A stretch of DNA of 64,000 nt, from the NCBI RefSeq assembly GCF_001984195.1, contig NZ_MTQN01000012.1:1054001-1118000 (forward strand). The letters are read 5' to 3'. The stretch's first letter is position 1. Each line of letters begins with the position of its first letter. Position numbers and translations under genes: made by a program. The stretch comes from Kribbella sp. ALI-6-A. GTDB taxonomy: Bacteria > Actinomycetota > Actinomycetes > Propionibacteriales > Kribbellaceae. The notes under the pieces are model-generated. The model was given only the letters and a program-made list of their open reading frames with translations, ran no database searches and was not told the DNA's origin. Shown piece by piece: positions 41,369 to 50,211 of the stretch.

Positions 41369-42319
41369 ATGCTGCGCAAGATCGCTGTGGTGCTGATGGA
41401 GGACGTCGCCGTGTTCGAGTTCGGCGTGCTCTCGGAGGTGTTCGGCATCGACCGGACCGACGACGGCGTCCCTGCTTTCGACTTCAAGGTCTGCTCGACC
41501 CGCCCGGGCGAACCGTTGCGGACCAGCAGCCATTCCGCCGTCGTCGCGCCGTACGGGCTGGAGGAGACAGAGGACGCCGACCTGGTCGCGCTGCCGGCCA
41601 CGACCTGGCGCGAGGCGTACGACGAGCGCATCCTCAACGCGCTGCGGGCGGCCGAGGCGCGCGGGGCGATCCTGCTGACGGTCTGCTCCGGCGCGTTCGT
41701 GCTCGGCGCGGCCGGACTGCTCGACGGGCGCAAGTGCGCGACCCACTGGCGCTACGCCTCGCTGTTCCGGGAGCGCTACCCCCGCGCCCAGCTCGACCCG
41801 GACGTGCTGTTCGTCGACGACGGCAACATCATCACCAGCGCCGGTACGGCGGCCGGCATCGACGCCTGCCTGCACCTGGTCCGCCGCGAGCTGGGCAGCG
41901 CGGTCGCGACCCGGATCGCCCGCCGGATGGTCGTCCCGCCGCAGCGCGACGGCGGCCAGCGCCAGTACGTCGACGTCCCGGTGCCCGAGTCGTCCGGCGA
42001 GAGCCTGCAGCCGGTGCTCGACTGGATGGTCGCCAACCTGACCGTCGAGCACACCGTGCCCGACCTCGCCCGCCGCGCGCAGATGTCGGAGCGCACCTTC
42101 GCCCGCCGCTTCGTCGCCGAGACCGGCACGACCCCGCTCAAGTGGGTCACCACCCAGCGCGTCCTGCACGCCCGCACGCTGCTCGAGCAGACCTCGCTGG
42201 GCATCGAACAGATCGCCGCCGAGTCCGGCTTCGGCACCGCCGCGCTGCTGCGCCACCACTTCCGGCGCGTGGTCGGAGTCCCGCCGCAGAACTACCGCCG
42301 GACCTTTCAGACCACCTGA
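41369..42319 (+). CDS. GlxA family transcriptional regulator (DJ-1/PfpI plus AraC)
   Basis: A 316-residue regulator. The N-terminal DJ-1/PfpI-like domain (KIAVVLMEDVAVFEFGVLSEVFG) contains the nucleophile-elbow-like ILLTVCSGAFVLGAAGLLDG; two AraC-type helix-turn-helices follow (VPDLARRAQMSERTFARRFVAETG and IEQIAAESGFGTAALLRHHFRR). Members regulate catabolism of quaternary amines, amino acids or aldehydes. The only divergent neighbour is the small membrane protein, so the target is unclear. Confidence 0.92.
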   Translation: MLRKIAVVLMEDVAVFEFGVLSEVFGIDRTDDGVPAFDFKVCSTRPGEPLRTSSHSAVVAPYGLEETEDADLVALPATTWREAYDERILNALRAAEARGAILLTVCSGAFVLGAAGLLDGRKCATHWRYASLFRERYPRAQLDPDVLFVDDGNIITSAGTAAGIDACLHLVRRELGSAVATRIARRMVVPPQRDGGQRQYVDVPVPESSGESLQPVLDWMVANLTVEHTVPDLARRAQMSERTFARRFVAETGTTPLKWVTTQRVLHARTLLEQTSLGIEQIAAESGFGTAALLRHHFRRVVGVPPQNYRRTFQTT

Positions 42320-42373
42320 CAGGCCGGCCTCAGCGCCAGGCGCTCCCGCGGCTGACGGGATCTCACGCGGCCC

Positions 42374-43444
42374 TCAGGCCTCGTGCTGGTCGGCGTACCA
42401 GGGCTTGATGACCGAGTCGATGATCGCCAGGCGCTCGTCGAACGGGAGGAACGCGGACTTCATCGCGTTGATCGCGAACCAGCGGAAGTCGGCCAGGCCG
42501 TAGCCGAACGCGTCGGCGAGCAGGGCCAGTTCGCGCGACATCGAGGTGCCGCTCATCAGGCGGTTGTCGGTGTTGACCGTGACCCGGAAGCGCAGCTTGG
42601 TGAGCAGGCCGATCGGGTGCTCGGCGATCGAGGTCGCGGCGCCGGTCTGCAGGTTGCTGCTCGGGCACATCTCCAGCGGGATCCGGCGGTCGCGGACGTA
42701 CGCCGCCAGCCGGCCGAGCTCGACGCTGCCATCCGCGTTCTCGGTGATGTCGTCGATGATCCGGACGCCGTGGCCGAGGCGGTCGGCACCGCACCACTGG
42801 ATCGCCTGCCAGATCGACGGCAGGCCGAAGGCTTCGCCGGCGTGGATGGTGAAGTGCGCGTTCTCGCGCTGCAGGTACTCGAAGGCGTCCAGATGCCGGG
42901 TGGGCGGGTAGCCCGCCTCCGCGCCGGCGATGTCGAAGCCGACCACTCCGGCGTCTCGGTAGGCGACAGCCAGCTCGGCGATCTCCATCGAGCGGGCCTG
43001 GTGCCGCATCGCGGTCAGCAGCTGACGAGCGACGATCGGGCGTTCGGCGTTCGCCATGCCGTGCTCGAAGCCTTCGCCGACCGCGTCGACGACCTGCTGC
43101 AGCGACAGTCCGGCGGTCAGGTGCTGCTCGGGCGCGTACCGGATCTCGGCGTACACGACGCCGTCGGCCGCCAGGTCTTGCACGCACTCACTGGCGACCC
43201 GAGTGATCGCCTCGGCGTTCTGCATCACCGCGACGGTGTGGTCGAAGGTCTCCAGGTACCGCTCCAGCGACCCGGAGTCGGCCGACTCGACGAACCACTC
43301 GCCGAGCTCGGCGGGGTCGGTCCGCGGCAACCGGTGCCCGATCTCCTGGGCCAGCTCGACAATCGTCGCGGGCCGCAGGCCGCCGTCCAGGTGATCGTGC
43401 AGCAGCACCTTCGGCGCCGCGGTCAACTGCTCGGAACTGATCAT
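42374..43444 (-). CDS. add: Adenosine deaminase
   Basis: A 356-residue TIM-barrel zinc enzyme converting adenosine to inosine. Zinc ligands His16 and His18 are in LLHDHLDGGL; later ligands and catalytic residues lie in FTIHAGEAFG, RLGHGVRI and VTVNTDNRLMSG. MISSEQLTAAPKVLLHD is the natural N-terminus (ATG 43444). The usual Asp-Asp of NTDDP reads NTDN here, which is seen in actinobacterial paralogues. It is the upstream gene's neighbour by 23 bases, so it may be cotranscribed with the deazaflavin-type gene. Confidence 0.93.
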   Translation of the reverse strand: MISSEQLTAAPKVLLHDHLDGGLRPATIVELAQEIGHRLPRTDPAELGEWFVESADSGSLERYLETFDHTVAVMQNAEAITRVASECVQDLAADGVVYAEIRYAPEQHLTAGLSLQQVVDAVGEGFEHGMANAERPIVARQLLTAMRHQARSMEIAELAVAYRDAGVVGFDIAGAEAGYPPTRHLDAFEYLQRENAHFTIHAGEAFGLPSIWQAIQWCGADRLGHGVRIIDDITENADGSVELGRLAAYVRDRRIPLEMCPSSNLQTGAATSIAEHPIGLLTKLRFRVTVNTDNRLMSGTSMSRELALLADAFGYGLADFRWFAINAMKSAFLPFDERLAIIDSVIKPWYADQHEA

Positions 43445-43467
43445 CTGGCCATCTTGGCATCCCGCCG

Positions 43468-43932
43468 TCAGGCCTTGGTGATCTTGAAGACCGGTACGCC
43501 TGGAGCGACCGCCAGCAGGGTCTCCAGGGACGAGTTCTTGTCCACGTCGCCCTCGAAGAACGCGCCGACCTCCCAGGCCCACTTCTTCAGGTAGAGCCGG
43601 AGGATCTCGGGCTTGTCGGCGTCGGCCAGCTCGACGGCGCGAAACACCTCGGTGGTCCGGCCGAGCCGCAGCCGGGCCTCGGGGTTGGCGCGCAGGTTGC
43701 GGACCCACTGGACGTGCCCACGCGGGGCGACCAGGTACGGCTGGCCGTCGAGCGTCAGCAGGTTGACCGGCGTACTGCGCCACTCGCCGGACTTGCGGCC
43801 GCGAACCGACAGGACCCGGCTGCCCATCAGGCTGATGCCGCGATTGGTCAGACCGGCGACCAGCTTGTTGAAGACCATCATGCTGCGGTGGCCGGAGGTG
43901 ACAACGCGGTTCTTGTCGTACTGCTGCTTCAT
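43468..43932 (-). CDS. Deazaflavin (F420)-dependent nitroreductase family protein
   Basis: A 154-residue split-barrel protein of the DDN family. SMMVFNKLVAGLTNRGISLMGSRVL, VRGRKSGEWRSTPVNLL, and PYLVAPRGHVQWVRNLRANPEARL are its hallmark segments; the family uses F420H2 to reduce quinones or nitroaromatics in actinobacteria. It is divergent from a TetR gene across 123 bases that carry several palindromes, a layout that points to TetR control by a xenobiotic or quinone signal. Confidence 0.9.
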   Translation of the reverse strand: MKQQYDKNRVVTSGHRSMMVFNKLVAGLTNRGISLMGSRVLSVRGRKSGEWRSTPVNLLTLDGQPYLVAPRGHVQWVRNLRANPEARLRLGRTTEVFRAVELADADKPEILRLYLKKWAWEVGAFFEGDVDKNSSLETLLAVAPGVPVFKITKA

Positions 43933-43954
43933 GGCGATCAGCCTTCCGGAAAGC

Positions 43955-44020
43955 GAGAGCGGCGCTCTCTGTTGTGATCAGTGAACACTGCTCTCGCCGC
44001 ACAGTCAAGAGCAGTGCTCT
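43955..44020. promoter_or_regulatory. TetR operator region with GAGAGC/GCTCTC palindromes
   Basis: GAGAGC-GGC-GCTCTC at 43955-43969 and AGAGCA-G-TGCTCT at 44008-44020 are palindromes, with a further half copy (CACTGCTCTCGC) at 43986. All lie between the divergent deazaflavin-enzyme and TetR genes and share the GCTCTC core. Confidence 0.65.
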
Positions 44021-44055
44021 CGCTTTAGTGCACTGGTCATGGCAGACTGCGAGCC

Positions 44056-44763
44056 ATGAACGCCGGCCGCACCGCACGCGACAGGGCCCGGGCCGAGCTG
44101 ACCCGGGAGATCAAGGACACCGCCCGCCGCCAGCTCGCCACCGACGGCGCCGAGCGGCTCTCGCTGCGCGCGGTCTCCCGGGAGCTGGGCATGGTCTCGT
44201 CTGCGCTCTACCGGTATTTCCCGAGCCGCGACGACCTGCTCACCGCGCTGATCATCGACGCGTACGACGCACTCGGCGCCGCGGCCGAGGACGCGGCCCG
44301 CGGTCAGCAGGAGCCGCGCGCGGCCTGGCTGGCGATCTGCCGGGCGGTGTGGTCCTGGGCCAAGCAGCACCCGCACGAGTACGCGTTGATCTACGGCTCG
44401 CCGGTGCCGGGCTACAGCGCTCCGCAGACCACGATCCAGCCGGCATCGCGGGTCCCGTTCGCGCTGCTCGGGGTGCTCCAGCGCGCGCACGAGTCCGGCG
44501 TACTGGTCGTGCCGGACGACGCGGTGGAACCCACCGGCGCCTTGGTCGAGCAGGTGAAAGTGCTCGCGCAGGCCGCGCCCGACGTACCGGGGGCGGTGCT
44601 GCTGCGAACCGGGATCGCCTGGACGCAGCTGTTCGGGCTGGTCAGCTTCGAGCTCTACGGACAGCTGGTCGGCAGCTTCGACCCGGCCGACGAGCTGTTC
44701 GAGGTCGCGATCGCCGAGCAGACGGTCGCGCTCGGGCTAGCTGAACGCGTCCGGCAGCGGTAG
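44056..44763 (+). CDS. TetR family regulator with WHG-type C-terminal domain
   Basis: A 235-residue repressor: the TetR HTH is DTARRQLATDGAERLSLRAVSRELGMVSSALYRYFPSRDDLL, followed by a C-terminal ligand domain of the WHG type common in actinobacteria. It faces the deazaflavin-oxidoreductase gene across the palindrome-rich promoter, so it should repress that gene and itself. The 3' end overlaps the convergent aat gene by 27 bp. Confidence 0.9.
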   Translation: MNAGRTARDRARAELTREIKDTARRQLATDGAERLSLRAVSRELGMVSSALYRYFPSRDDLLTALIIDAYDALGAAAEDAARGQQEPRAAWLAICRAVWSWAKQHPHEYALIYGSPVPGYSAPQTTIQPASRVPFALLGVLQRAHESGVLVVPDDAVEPTGALVEQVKVLAQAAPDVPGAVLLRTGIAWTQLFGLVSFELYGQLVGSFDPADELFEVAIAEQTVALGLAERVRQR

Positions 44764-45420
44764 CTCCAGCGCTCGGCGGACGCGCCGGACGTACTGCTCG
44801 CGCGGAATCGAGATCGCGCCGAGCGTCGCCAGGTGGTCGGTGACCCACTGGATGTCGAACACCCGCTCCGCGGCGTACTTGTCGTCGAGCAGCTCGACCA
44901 GACCCGCGACCGCCGCCTTCGAGCCGTCGGTCTTGTGGTGGAACATCGACTCGCCGGCGAACAGCCCGCCGATCGCCACGCCGTACAGGCCGCCGGCCAG
45001 TTCGTCGCCGTCCCAGGCCTCGACGGAGTGCACCCAGCCCATCCGGTGCAGCCGCGTGTACGCCGCGATGATGTCCGCGTCGATCCACGAGCCCGGCCGG
45101 CGCGGGTCGGCGCAGGCACGGATCACCTGGTCGAACGCCGTGTTCACCCGGATCTCGAACCGCTGCCGTGCCCGGCGCAACGAGCGCGACGGACTGAACC
45201 CGGCCACCTCGATCACCCCGCGCTCCAGCGGCGACCACCACAGCAGCGGCCCGTGGCTGTCCGGCATCGGGAACAACCCCCGCCGGTACGCCGCCAGCAC
45301 GGTCCCCGGCTCGAGATCGGCACCGGCCGCGACGACGTCCCCGCTCCCGGCCACCGCGACCGGCGGGAACTCCCAGACGGAAGCAGGCGGTTCGACAGGC
45401 ACCCCTCCATCCTCCCGCAC
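44737..45420 (-). CDS. aat: Leucyl/phenylalanyl-tRNA-protein transferase
   Basis: A 227-residue GNAT-fold enzyme that adds Leu or Phe from tRNA to proteins with basic N-termini, creating N-degrons for ClpS/ClpAP. Recognisable are FPPV, LAAYRRGLFPMPD, LLWWSPLERGVI, WIDADIIAAYTRLHRMGWVHSVEAW and GESMFHHKTDGSKAAVAGLV. GTG 45420 is used; a GTG at 45402 also has purines upstream. The convergent overlap with the TetR gene is short and outside the conserved core. Confidence 0.93.
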   Translation of the reverse strand: MREDGGVPVEPPASVWEFPPVAVAGSGDVVAAGADLEPGTVLAAYRRGLFPMPDSHGPLLWWSPLERGVIEVAGFSPSRSLRRARQRFEIRVNTAFDQVIRACADPRRPGSWIDADIIAAYTRLHRMGWVHSVEAWDGDELAGGLYGVAIGGLFAGESMFHHKTDGSKAAVAGLVELLDDKYAAERVFDIQWVTDHLATLGAISIPREQYVRRVRRALELPLPDAFS

Positions 45421-45509
45421 GGCTCCACGCCCGGCGCCGGGGGATCGGGGACAGGCCGGGGTTCGTCCCGAGTGGCGTGGTCGCGGGCGGCACGTAGTCT
45501 TGGGAGTGC

Positions 45510-45532
45510 GTCACCCGCGGAGGCCGGGTGAC
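45510..45532 (+). promoter_or_regulatory. Leader hairpin before the EcsC gene
   Basis: GTCACCCG / CGGGTGAC, 8-bp perfect stem with a 7-base loop, between a TAGTCT -10-like hexamer (45495-45500) and the GAGGAG ribosome site of the EcsC gene, so it would be in the 5' untranslated RNA. No known riboswitch is recognised. Confidence 0.3.
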
Positions 45533-45560
45533 GGGTCCGACCCAAGCCTCGAGGAGAACC

Positions 45561-46256
45561 GTGGCCGGAGTAGCAAGGTTCGTCGCCAGCAGTCTCGCGC
45601 CCGCCGCCCAGCGGTTCGCGCCGCAGGCCGCCGCCGGGATCCTCCGGCAGGTGCTGGAGATCGCGATCGACGGGTATCAGCGGTTCCCGGGCGCGGAGAA
45701 GATCGCCGAGGACAAGATGGCCAAGTCCGGCGGCGACGTCGCGGTCGCGATCGAGGCGGTGATCGACCAGCACATCCGGCTCGCCGGGGTGCAGGGGTTC
45801 GTCACCAGCATCGGCGGACTGGTCACGCTTCCGGTCGCGCTGCCGGCCAATCTCACCGGCCTGGCGATCGTGCAGGCGCGGATGGTCGCCGCGATCGCGC
45901 ACCTGCGCGGGTACGACCTCGGCGACCCCCGGGTCCGGACCGCGGTGATCACCTGCCTGCTGGGTGAGGACGGCGTCACCGACCGGCTGAAGAAGGCGAG
46001 CTTGCCCACGTCGCCGCTGGCGATCGCGACGGCGCCGGTGTTCGACCCGGAGCTGGATCGGCTGGTGTCCGGCGAGGTGGTCGGCGAGCTGATCGCCCGG
46101 ATCAGCGGCAAGCGGATGGCCGTGACGTTGACCCGGCGGGTCCCGCTGCTCGGCGGGGTGGTCGGCGGTGGCGTCGACGGCTGGTCGACGTACCGGATCG
46201 GCCAGTACGCCGACAAGAGCCTGGTACGGCGGATCCAGCGGCCGATCGAGCCGTGA
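45561..46256 (+). CDS. EcsC family protein
   Basis: A 231-residue protein of the EcsC family (seen as the third gene of the B. subtilis ecs region but of unknown function). The middle (GVQGFVTSIGGLVTLPVALPANLTGLAIVQARMVAAIAHLRGYDL) has short hydrophobic segments, and Gly/Val-rich segments close the protein. GTG 45561 is fixed by GAGGAG at 45551-45556. It overlaps the VOC gene by 4 bp. Confidence 0.87.
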   Translation: MAGVARFVASSLAPAAQRFAPQAAAGILRQVLEIAIDGYQRFPGAEKIAEDKMAKSGGDVAVAIEAVIDQHIRLAGVQGFVTSIGGLVTLPVALPANLTGLAIVQARMVAAIAHLRGYDLGDPRVRTAVITCLLGEDGVTDRLKKASLPTSPLAIATAPVFDPELDRLVSGEVVGELIARISGKRMAVTLTRRVPLLGGVVGGGVDGWSTYRIGQYADKSLVRRIQRPIEP

Positions 46257-46654
46257 GCGAGGTCGCCGCGTTCTGGGGTCCGACACTGGACTGCCCGGAG
46301 CCGCTGGAGCTGGCGACGTTCTACCAGGCGATCTGCGGCGGGTCGCTCGCGGTGGTGAGCGAGACCTTCGTGGAGCTTCGGCTGGACGGCGCGAGCCTCG
46401 GCTTCCAGCGCGACCTGAACTACCGGGCTCCGACCTGGCCGGATCCCCGGGTGCCGCAGCAGTGCCACCTGGACTTCAAGACGCCCGACCTGGACGCGAC
46501 CGAGACCGCCGTACTGGCGGCCGGTGCGACGAAGACCGTGCTGCAGCCGTCGCCGGACGTCTTCCGGGTCTACCTCGACCCGGCCGGGCATCCGTTCTGC
46601 CTGACCACCTGGGGGACGCCGTCCGGCCCGGCGGAGTCGCTGAATTCCCGGTGA
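46253..46654 (+). CDS. VOC (glyoxalase-fold) family protein
   Basis: A 133-residue protein: FWGPTLDCPEPLELATFYQAICGG, CHLDFKTPDLDATETAVLAAGA and the final VYLDPAGHPFCLTTW are the halves of the paired beta-alpha-beta-beta-beta fold. Metal ligands are typically His and Glu at such positions (His in CHLDF, Glu unclear). Activity could be dioxygenase, lyase or resistance-type binding; none is provable. GTG overlaps the EcsC stop. Confidence 0.87.
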   Translation: MSEVAAFWGPTLDCPEPLELATFYQAICGGSLAVVSETFVELRLDGASLGFQRDLNYRAPTWPDPRVPQQCHLDFKTPDLDATETAVLAAGATKTVLQPSPDVFRVYLDPAGHPFCLTTWGTPSGPAESLNSR

Positions 46655-46685
46655 AACTGTCGCCGGTCGGTGCGACGATCTTCCG

Positions 46686-47516
46686 GTGAGCAACCGACGG
46701 GCTGAACTCGGCGAGTTCCTGAAGGCACGACGTGCCCAGGTGAGCCCCGCGGCGGTCGGGCTGCCCGCGGGCGGGCGCCGTCGTACGCCGGGCCTGCGGC
46801 GGGAGGAGCTCGCGCAGTTGGCTGGCGTCGGAGTCACCTGGTACACGTGGCTCGAGCAGGGCCGGCCGATCAACGTCAGCGGCCAGGTGCTCGACGCGGT
46901 GGCGACGACGCTGCGGCTGAGCGACGCCGAGCGCGAGCATCTGTACCGGCTGGCCGAGGCGACACCGGTCAAGCCGCGCACGACCGCCTGCGCGAACGAG
47001 TTGGTGATGACGGAGATCGTGACCGCGCTGGACCCGCTGCCGGCGGTGATCACCAACCGGCGGTTCGACATCCTCGGGGCGAACGACGCGTTCGGCGATC
47101 TGTTCCACGACTGGCACACGCTGCCGTGCGTCCACAACAACCTGCTCTGGTGCATCGTCACCGAGCCACTCGCGCGCCAGCGGCTTCTGAACTACGACAC
47201 CGAGGTCCCGTACTTGGTCGCCCGGCTGCGGTCGGCGTACGCCGAACACCTCGGCGACCCGGCCTGGGAGACCGATATCGCCCGGCTGCGCAAGCTGAGC
47301 CCCGAGTTCGACGGGTTGTGGTCGCGGCACGAGGTCGCCGAGTGCGAGCCACGGCCCCGGCACTTTCTGCATCCGGTGGCCGGTGAGCTGCGGTTCACGC
47401 TGACGGAGCTTGCCGTGCCCGCGCATCCCGACCTGGTGATGTTCGTCGAGACACCGGCCGACGAGCGCACGCGGGAGAACCTGCCGCTCACCCGGCTGAC
47501 ACCGGCTGCCCGGTGA
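46686..47516 (+). CDS. XRE-type HTH regulator with MmyB-like ligand domain
   Basis: A 276-residue regulator: an N-terminal XRE helix-turn-helix (GLRREELAQLAGVGVTWYTWLEQGR) and a C-terminal MmyB/PAS-like domain (AVITNRRFDILGANDAFGDLF; RFTLTELAVPAHPDLVMFVETP) that binds fatty acids or similar ligands in relatives. Actinobacterial genomes carry many copies, each usually controlling a neighbouring oxidoreductase. Here nothing obvious is divergent; the VOC gene upstream is on the same strand. Confidence 0.9.
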   Translation: MSNRRAELGEFLKARRAQVSPAAVGLPAGGRRRTPGLRREELAQLAGVGVTWYTWLEQGRPINVSGQVLDAVATTLRLSDAEREHLYRLAEATPVKPRTTACANELVMTEIVTALDPLPAVITNRRFDILGANDAFGDLFHDWHTLPCVHNNLLWCIVTEPLARQRLLNYDTEVPYLVARLRSAYAEHLGDPAWETDIARLRKLSPEFDGLWSRHEVAECEPRPRHFLHPVAGELRFTLTELAVPAHPDLVMFVETPADERTRENLPLTRLTPAAR

Positions 47517-47541
47517 GCGACCGGACTGCCGGCATCGGGTG

Positions 47542-47565
47542 AGTCCTCGCTAGCCGGCGAGGGCT
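47542..47565. terminator. Hairpin holding the HMG-CoA lyase stop codon
   Basis: AGTCCTCGC (47542-47550) and GCGAGGGCT (47557-47565), 9-bp stem with one G-U pair and a 6-base loop; the TAG stop of the minus-strand gene begins in the loop. It separates convergent genes. Confidence 0.5.
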
Positions 47566-48476
47566 TGGACTACTCGGCTGGCCGGGGGTTTGCCGAGCTG
47601 CTGGGACATCCAGACGCTGGTGGCGACCAGCTTCTCCAGGTCGACGCCGGTGGTGATGCCGAGGCCGTCGAGCTGCCAGACGAGGTCTTCGGTGGCGAGG
47701 TTGCCGGTGGCGGATTCGGCGTACGGGCAACCGCCCAGGCCGCCGGCCGAACTGTCGACGGTGGTGACGCCTTCGCGCAGGGCGGTGAGGGTGTTGGCGA
47801 GCGCCTGGCCGTAGGTGTCGTGGAAGTGGACGGCGAGCGAGCCGACGTCGACGCCGGCCTGCTGCAGCTCGTCGATCAGCTCGATGACCTGGCCGGGGGT
47901 GGCGACGCCGATGGTGTCGCCGAGGGACAGTTCGTGGCAGCCGAGGTCGGCGAGCCGCCGGGTGACCTCGACGACCTGGCCGACCGGTACGTCGCCCTCC
48001 CACGGGTCGCCGTAACACATCGAGACGTAGCCGCGGACCGCCAGCCCGGACGCGAGCGCGCGCTCGACGGTCGGCGTGAACATCGCGAACTGCTCGTCCA
48101 GCGTCGAGTTCAGGTTCTTCTTCGCGAACGTCTCGGTGGCGCTGGCGAAGATCGCGATCTCCCGGACGCCGGCTTCGAGGGCACGGTCGAGGCCGCGCTC
48201 GTTCGGGACCAGGACGGGTGCGCGGACGCTGTCCGGCAGGTCGAGCGTCGCGAGCAGCTCGGCGGCGTCGGCCAGCTGCGGGACCCACTTGGGGTGGACG
48301 AAGCTGGTGGTCTCGATCGTGGTCAGGCCCGCGTCGGCCAGCCGGCGGACGAACTCGGCCTTCACGGCGACATCGACGATCGCGTCCTCGTTCTGCAGGC
48401 CGTCCCGCGGTCCGACCTCGTAGATCGTCACCTGCTCGGGCAGTCCGTCGGCCTTGCTCCGCTGCGGCTTGCGCAT
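47550..48476 (-). CDS. Hydroxymethylglutaryl-CoA lyase
   Basis: A 308-residue TIM-barrel lyase of the DRE family. EVGPRDGLQNE opens the barrel with the metal-binding Asp; TSFVHPKWVPQ, HFHDTYGQALAN and the catalytic-Cys loop GLGGCPYAESATGN match HMG-CoA lyases, which split HMG-CoA to acetoacetate and acetyl-CoA at the end of leucine degradation. ATG 48476 has GGAGG upstream. No acyl-CoA carboxylase or dehydrogenase of the leucine pathway is adjacent. Confidence 0.92.
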   Translation of the reverse strand: MRKPQRSKADGLPEQVTIYEVGPRDGLQNEDAIVDVAVKAEFVRRLADAGLTTIETTSFVHPKWVPQLADAAELLATLDLPDSVRAPVLVPNERGLDRALEAGVREIAIFASATETFAKKNLNSTLDEQFAMFTPTVERALASGLAVRGYVSMCYGDPWEGDVPVGQVVEVTRRLADLGCHELSLGDTIGVATPGQVIELIDELQQAGVDVGSLAVHFHDTYGQALANTLTALREGVTTVDSSAGGLGGCPYAESATGNLATEDLVWQLDGLGITTGVDLEKLVATSVWMSQQLGKPPASRVVQALAG

Positions 48477-48567
48477 GGTGCCTCCATCCCGGCCCGCCGG
48501 TGGGCGGATCCTCGATCGTCGGTCCTCGCTGCGAGCCGCGGAGGGATCTCCTCCAGAATGGCCCGTG

Positions 48568-49212
48568 ATGACAACTCTGGCCGACATTCTGCGCGGGATC
48601 GAGCACGGCGTCTTCCCGGCCCCCGATCTGACCACGTCCGTCGTCCCGGCGCCGTCGGCCCGCGACACCTGCGTGATCGGCCTGACCGGCCACCTCGTCG
48701 TCGCCGCCGACGTCACGTCGGAGTGGATCGCGAAGCATCTCGATCTGTCGGATCTGGCGGCGCCGCTCAACCCGCCGTTCCTGTACGCGCTCGAGCAACT
48801 GACCGGTCGCGAGGTCAACGGCATCGACGCGCTGCTGCTCGCGCCGGCACTCACGGACGAGTCCGAACGCGCCGAACTGCTGGCGCGCCTCACGCCGTTC
48901 ACGGACGAGTCGCACCCTCGGATCCGGCGGGCGCGGCGCTACCGGGACGACGTGCGCGCGTACGCGACGGCCACCGGCGCGATCGTGCTCACAGGCTTGG
49001 GGCTGGCCGGGCGGCAGGAGGTCGCGCTGGAGGTTCCGGACTCGGTGCGCGGCAAAGGCGAGGGCCGACTGCTCGCCCGCACAGCCCGCGCTCTCGTCCC
49101 ACCGGGAACCCACATCTGGGCCCAAGTCACCCCGGGCAACGCCGCTTCCCTCCGCACGTTCCTGGCTGCCGGCTACGTCCCGGTCGGCTCGGAGGCGCTG
49201 CTGGTCCGCTGA
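48568..49212 (+). CDS. GNAT family N-acetyltransferase
   Basis: A 214-residue protein. The C-terminal part (ATGAIVLTGLGLAGRQEVALEV, then SVRGKGEGRLLARTARALVP and PGNAASLRTFLAAGYVPVGSEALL) shows the acetyl-CoA-binding R/Q-x-x-G-x-G/A loop and the GNAT closing strand; the N-terminal half is a non-standard extension. ATG 48568 (or GTG 48565). The substrate is unknown. It diverges from the lyase gene. Confidence 0.8.
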   Translation: MTTLADILRGIEHGVFPAPDLTTSVVPAPSARDTCVIGLTGHLVVAADVTSEWIAKHLDLSDLAAPLNPPFLYALEQLTGREVNGIDALLLAPALTDESERAELLARLTPFTDESHPRIRRARRYRDDVRAYATATGAIVLTGLGLAGRQEVALEVPDSVRGKGEGRLLARTARALVPPGTHIWAQVTPGNAASLRTFLAAGYVPVGSEALLVR

Positions 49213-49224
49213 CCCAGCGCCGGC

Positions 49225-50013
49225 TCAGGGCCGGTGCGGGGGACGGTGGTACGTCGGGGTCTCGCCGGAGTAGAGGTCGCCGCGGTAGACGCCGTGGATG
49301 ATTTCGGACTCGTAGCCGTTCAGTTCGGGCATGCCCAGAGCGCGGGCGACCTCCAGTTCCGCGGCGGCGTCGTACGGGACGCGGACGAACTGGATGGAGA
49401 ACGGGGCCGGGTCGGGGCTGTCGGGCACGCCTTCGAGGATGACGTAGACGGGTGTGATGTCGCCCAGGGAGTTTCCGACGCTGCCGGTGTTGAACAGGGT
49501 GCGGCCGAGGTCGGTTTCGCAGTAGGCGTCGTGGGTGTCGCCGTAGCCGACGACGGTGGGGATCGGGCCGTCGCCGGTGGCCGGGGTGTTCTCGAACATG
49601 GCGAGGAACTCCTTCTCGTCATGGTCGAAGCGCGTTCGGTGGTGAACCGTGTCGGCGGAGGCGTGGAAGAGGCGGATCTGGCGGCCGCTGAGCACGAAGT
49701 CGTGGCAGAACGGCAGCGCACGCAGCCAGGTCCACTGGTCTTCGCGCAGCTCGTTCTTCCACCACCGCATGCCTTCGTTGTCGATGGTGCGGGCCGGATC
49801 GGGCAGGAAGTCGTCCCAGTTGCCGAGGAGGTTCACCTCGCAGACCTCCTGGCACCGGTCGACGACCGCTTGGCCGCGCGGGCCCTTGCCGACGTAGTCG
49901 CCGAGGTTGAAGATCCGCCGGATTCCCCGGGCCTCGATGTCGGCGAGCACCGCTTCGAGAGCGGTCAGGTTGCCGTGGACGTCGGAGATCAGCGCGATGC
50001 GTTCCAGAGGCAT
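49225..50013 (-). CDS. Calcineurin-like metallophosphoesterase (YfcE/MPE type)
   Basis: A 262-residue cytosolic phosphoesterase. The motifs are ALISDVHGNLTALEAVL, FNLGDYVGKGPRG, NLLGNWDDF, LFHASADTVH and VVGYGDTHDAY; the usual GNHD reads GNWD and the usual GHTH reads GDTH, so two metal-coordinating His positions are substituted. It belongs to the single-domain class with phosphodiesterase or cAMP-type activity. It is convergent with the acetyltransferase gene; a DNA stretch from 50014 to 50211 upstream holds no gene or hairpin that I can support. Confidence 0.85.
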   Translation of the reverse strand: MPLERIALISDVHGNLTALEAVLADIEARGIRRIFNLGDYVGKGPRGQAVVDRCQEVCEVNLLGNWDDFLPDPARTIDNEGMRWWKNELREDQWTWLRALPFCHDFVLSGRQIRLFHASADTVHHRTRFDHDEKEFLAMFENTPATGDGPIPTVVGYGDTHDAYCETDLGRTLFNTGSVGNSLGDITPVYVILEGVPDSPDPAPFSIQFVRVPYDAAAELEVARALGMPELNGYESEIIHGVYRGDLYSGETPTYHRPPHRP

Positions 50014-50211
50014 GGCACCATCCTCCGTGCTCGTCGGGGTCGCGGGACGGCGGGGATGGGAGGACCGGATCGGGATTCCGCCCTGGGCTGCGGACGTCCA
50101 CCACTCACCAACCTCGGGATCGGGCCTCGGTCACCGTCGGGCCGAGCGTGAAAGGGCGCTGCCAGCGGGGTTTGGTGAGTGGTGGCGGTCCGGTGGTGGT
50201 CGCGTGGCGGG

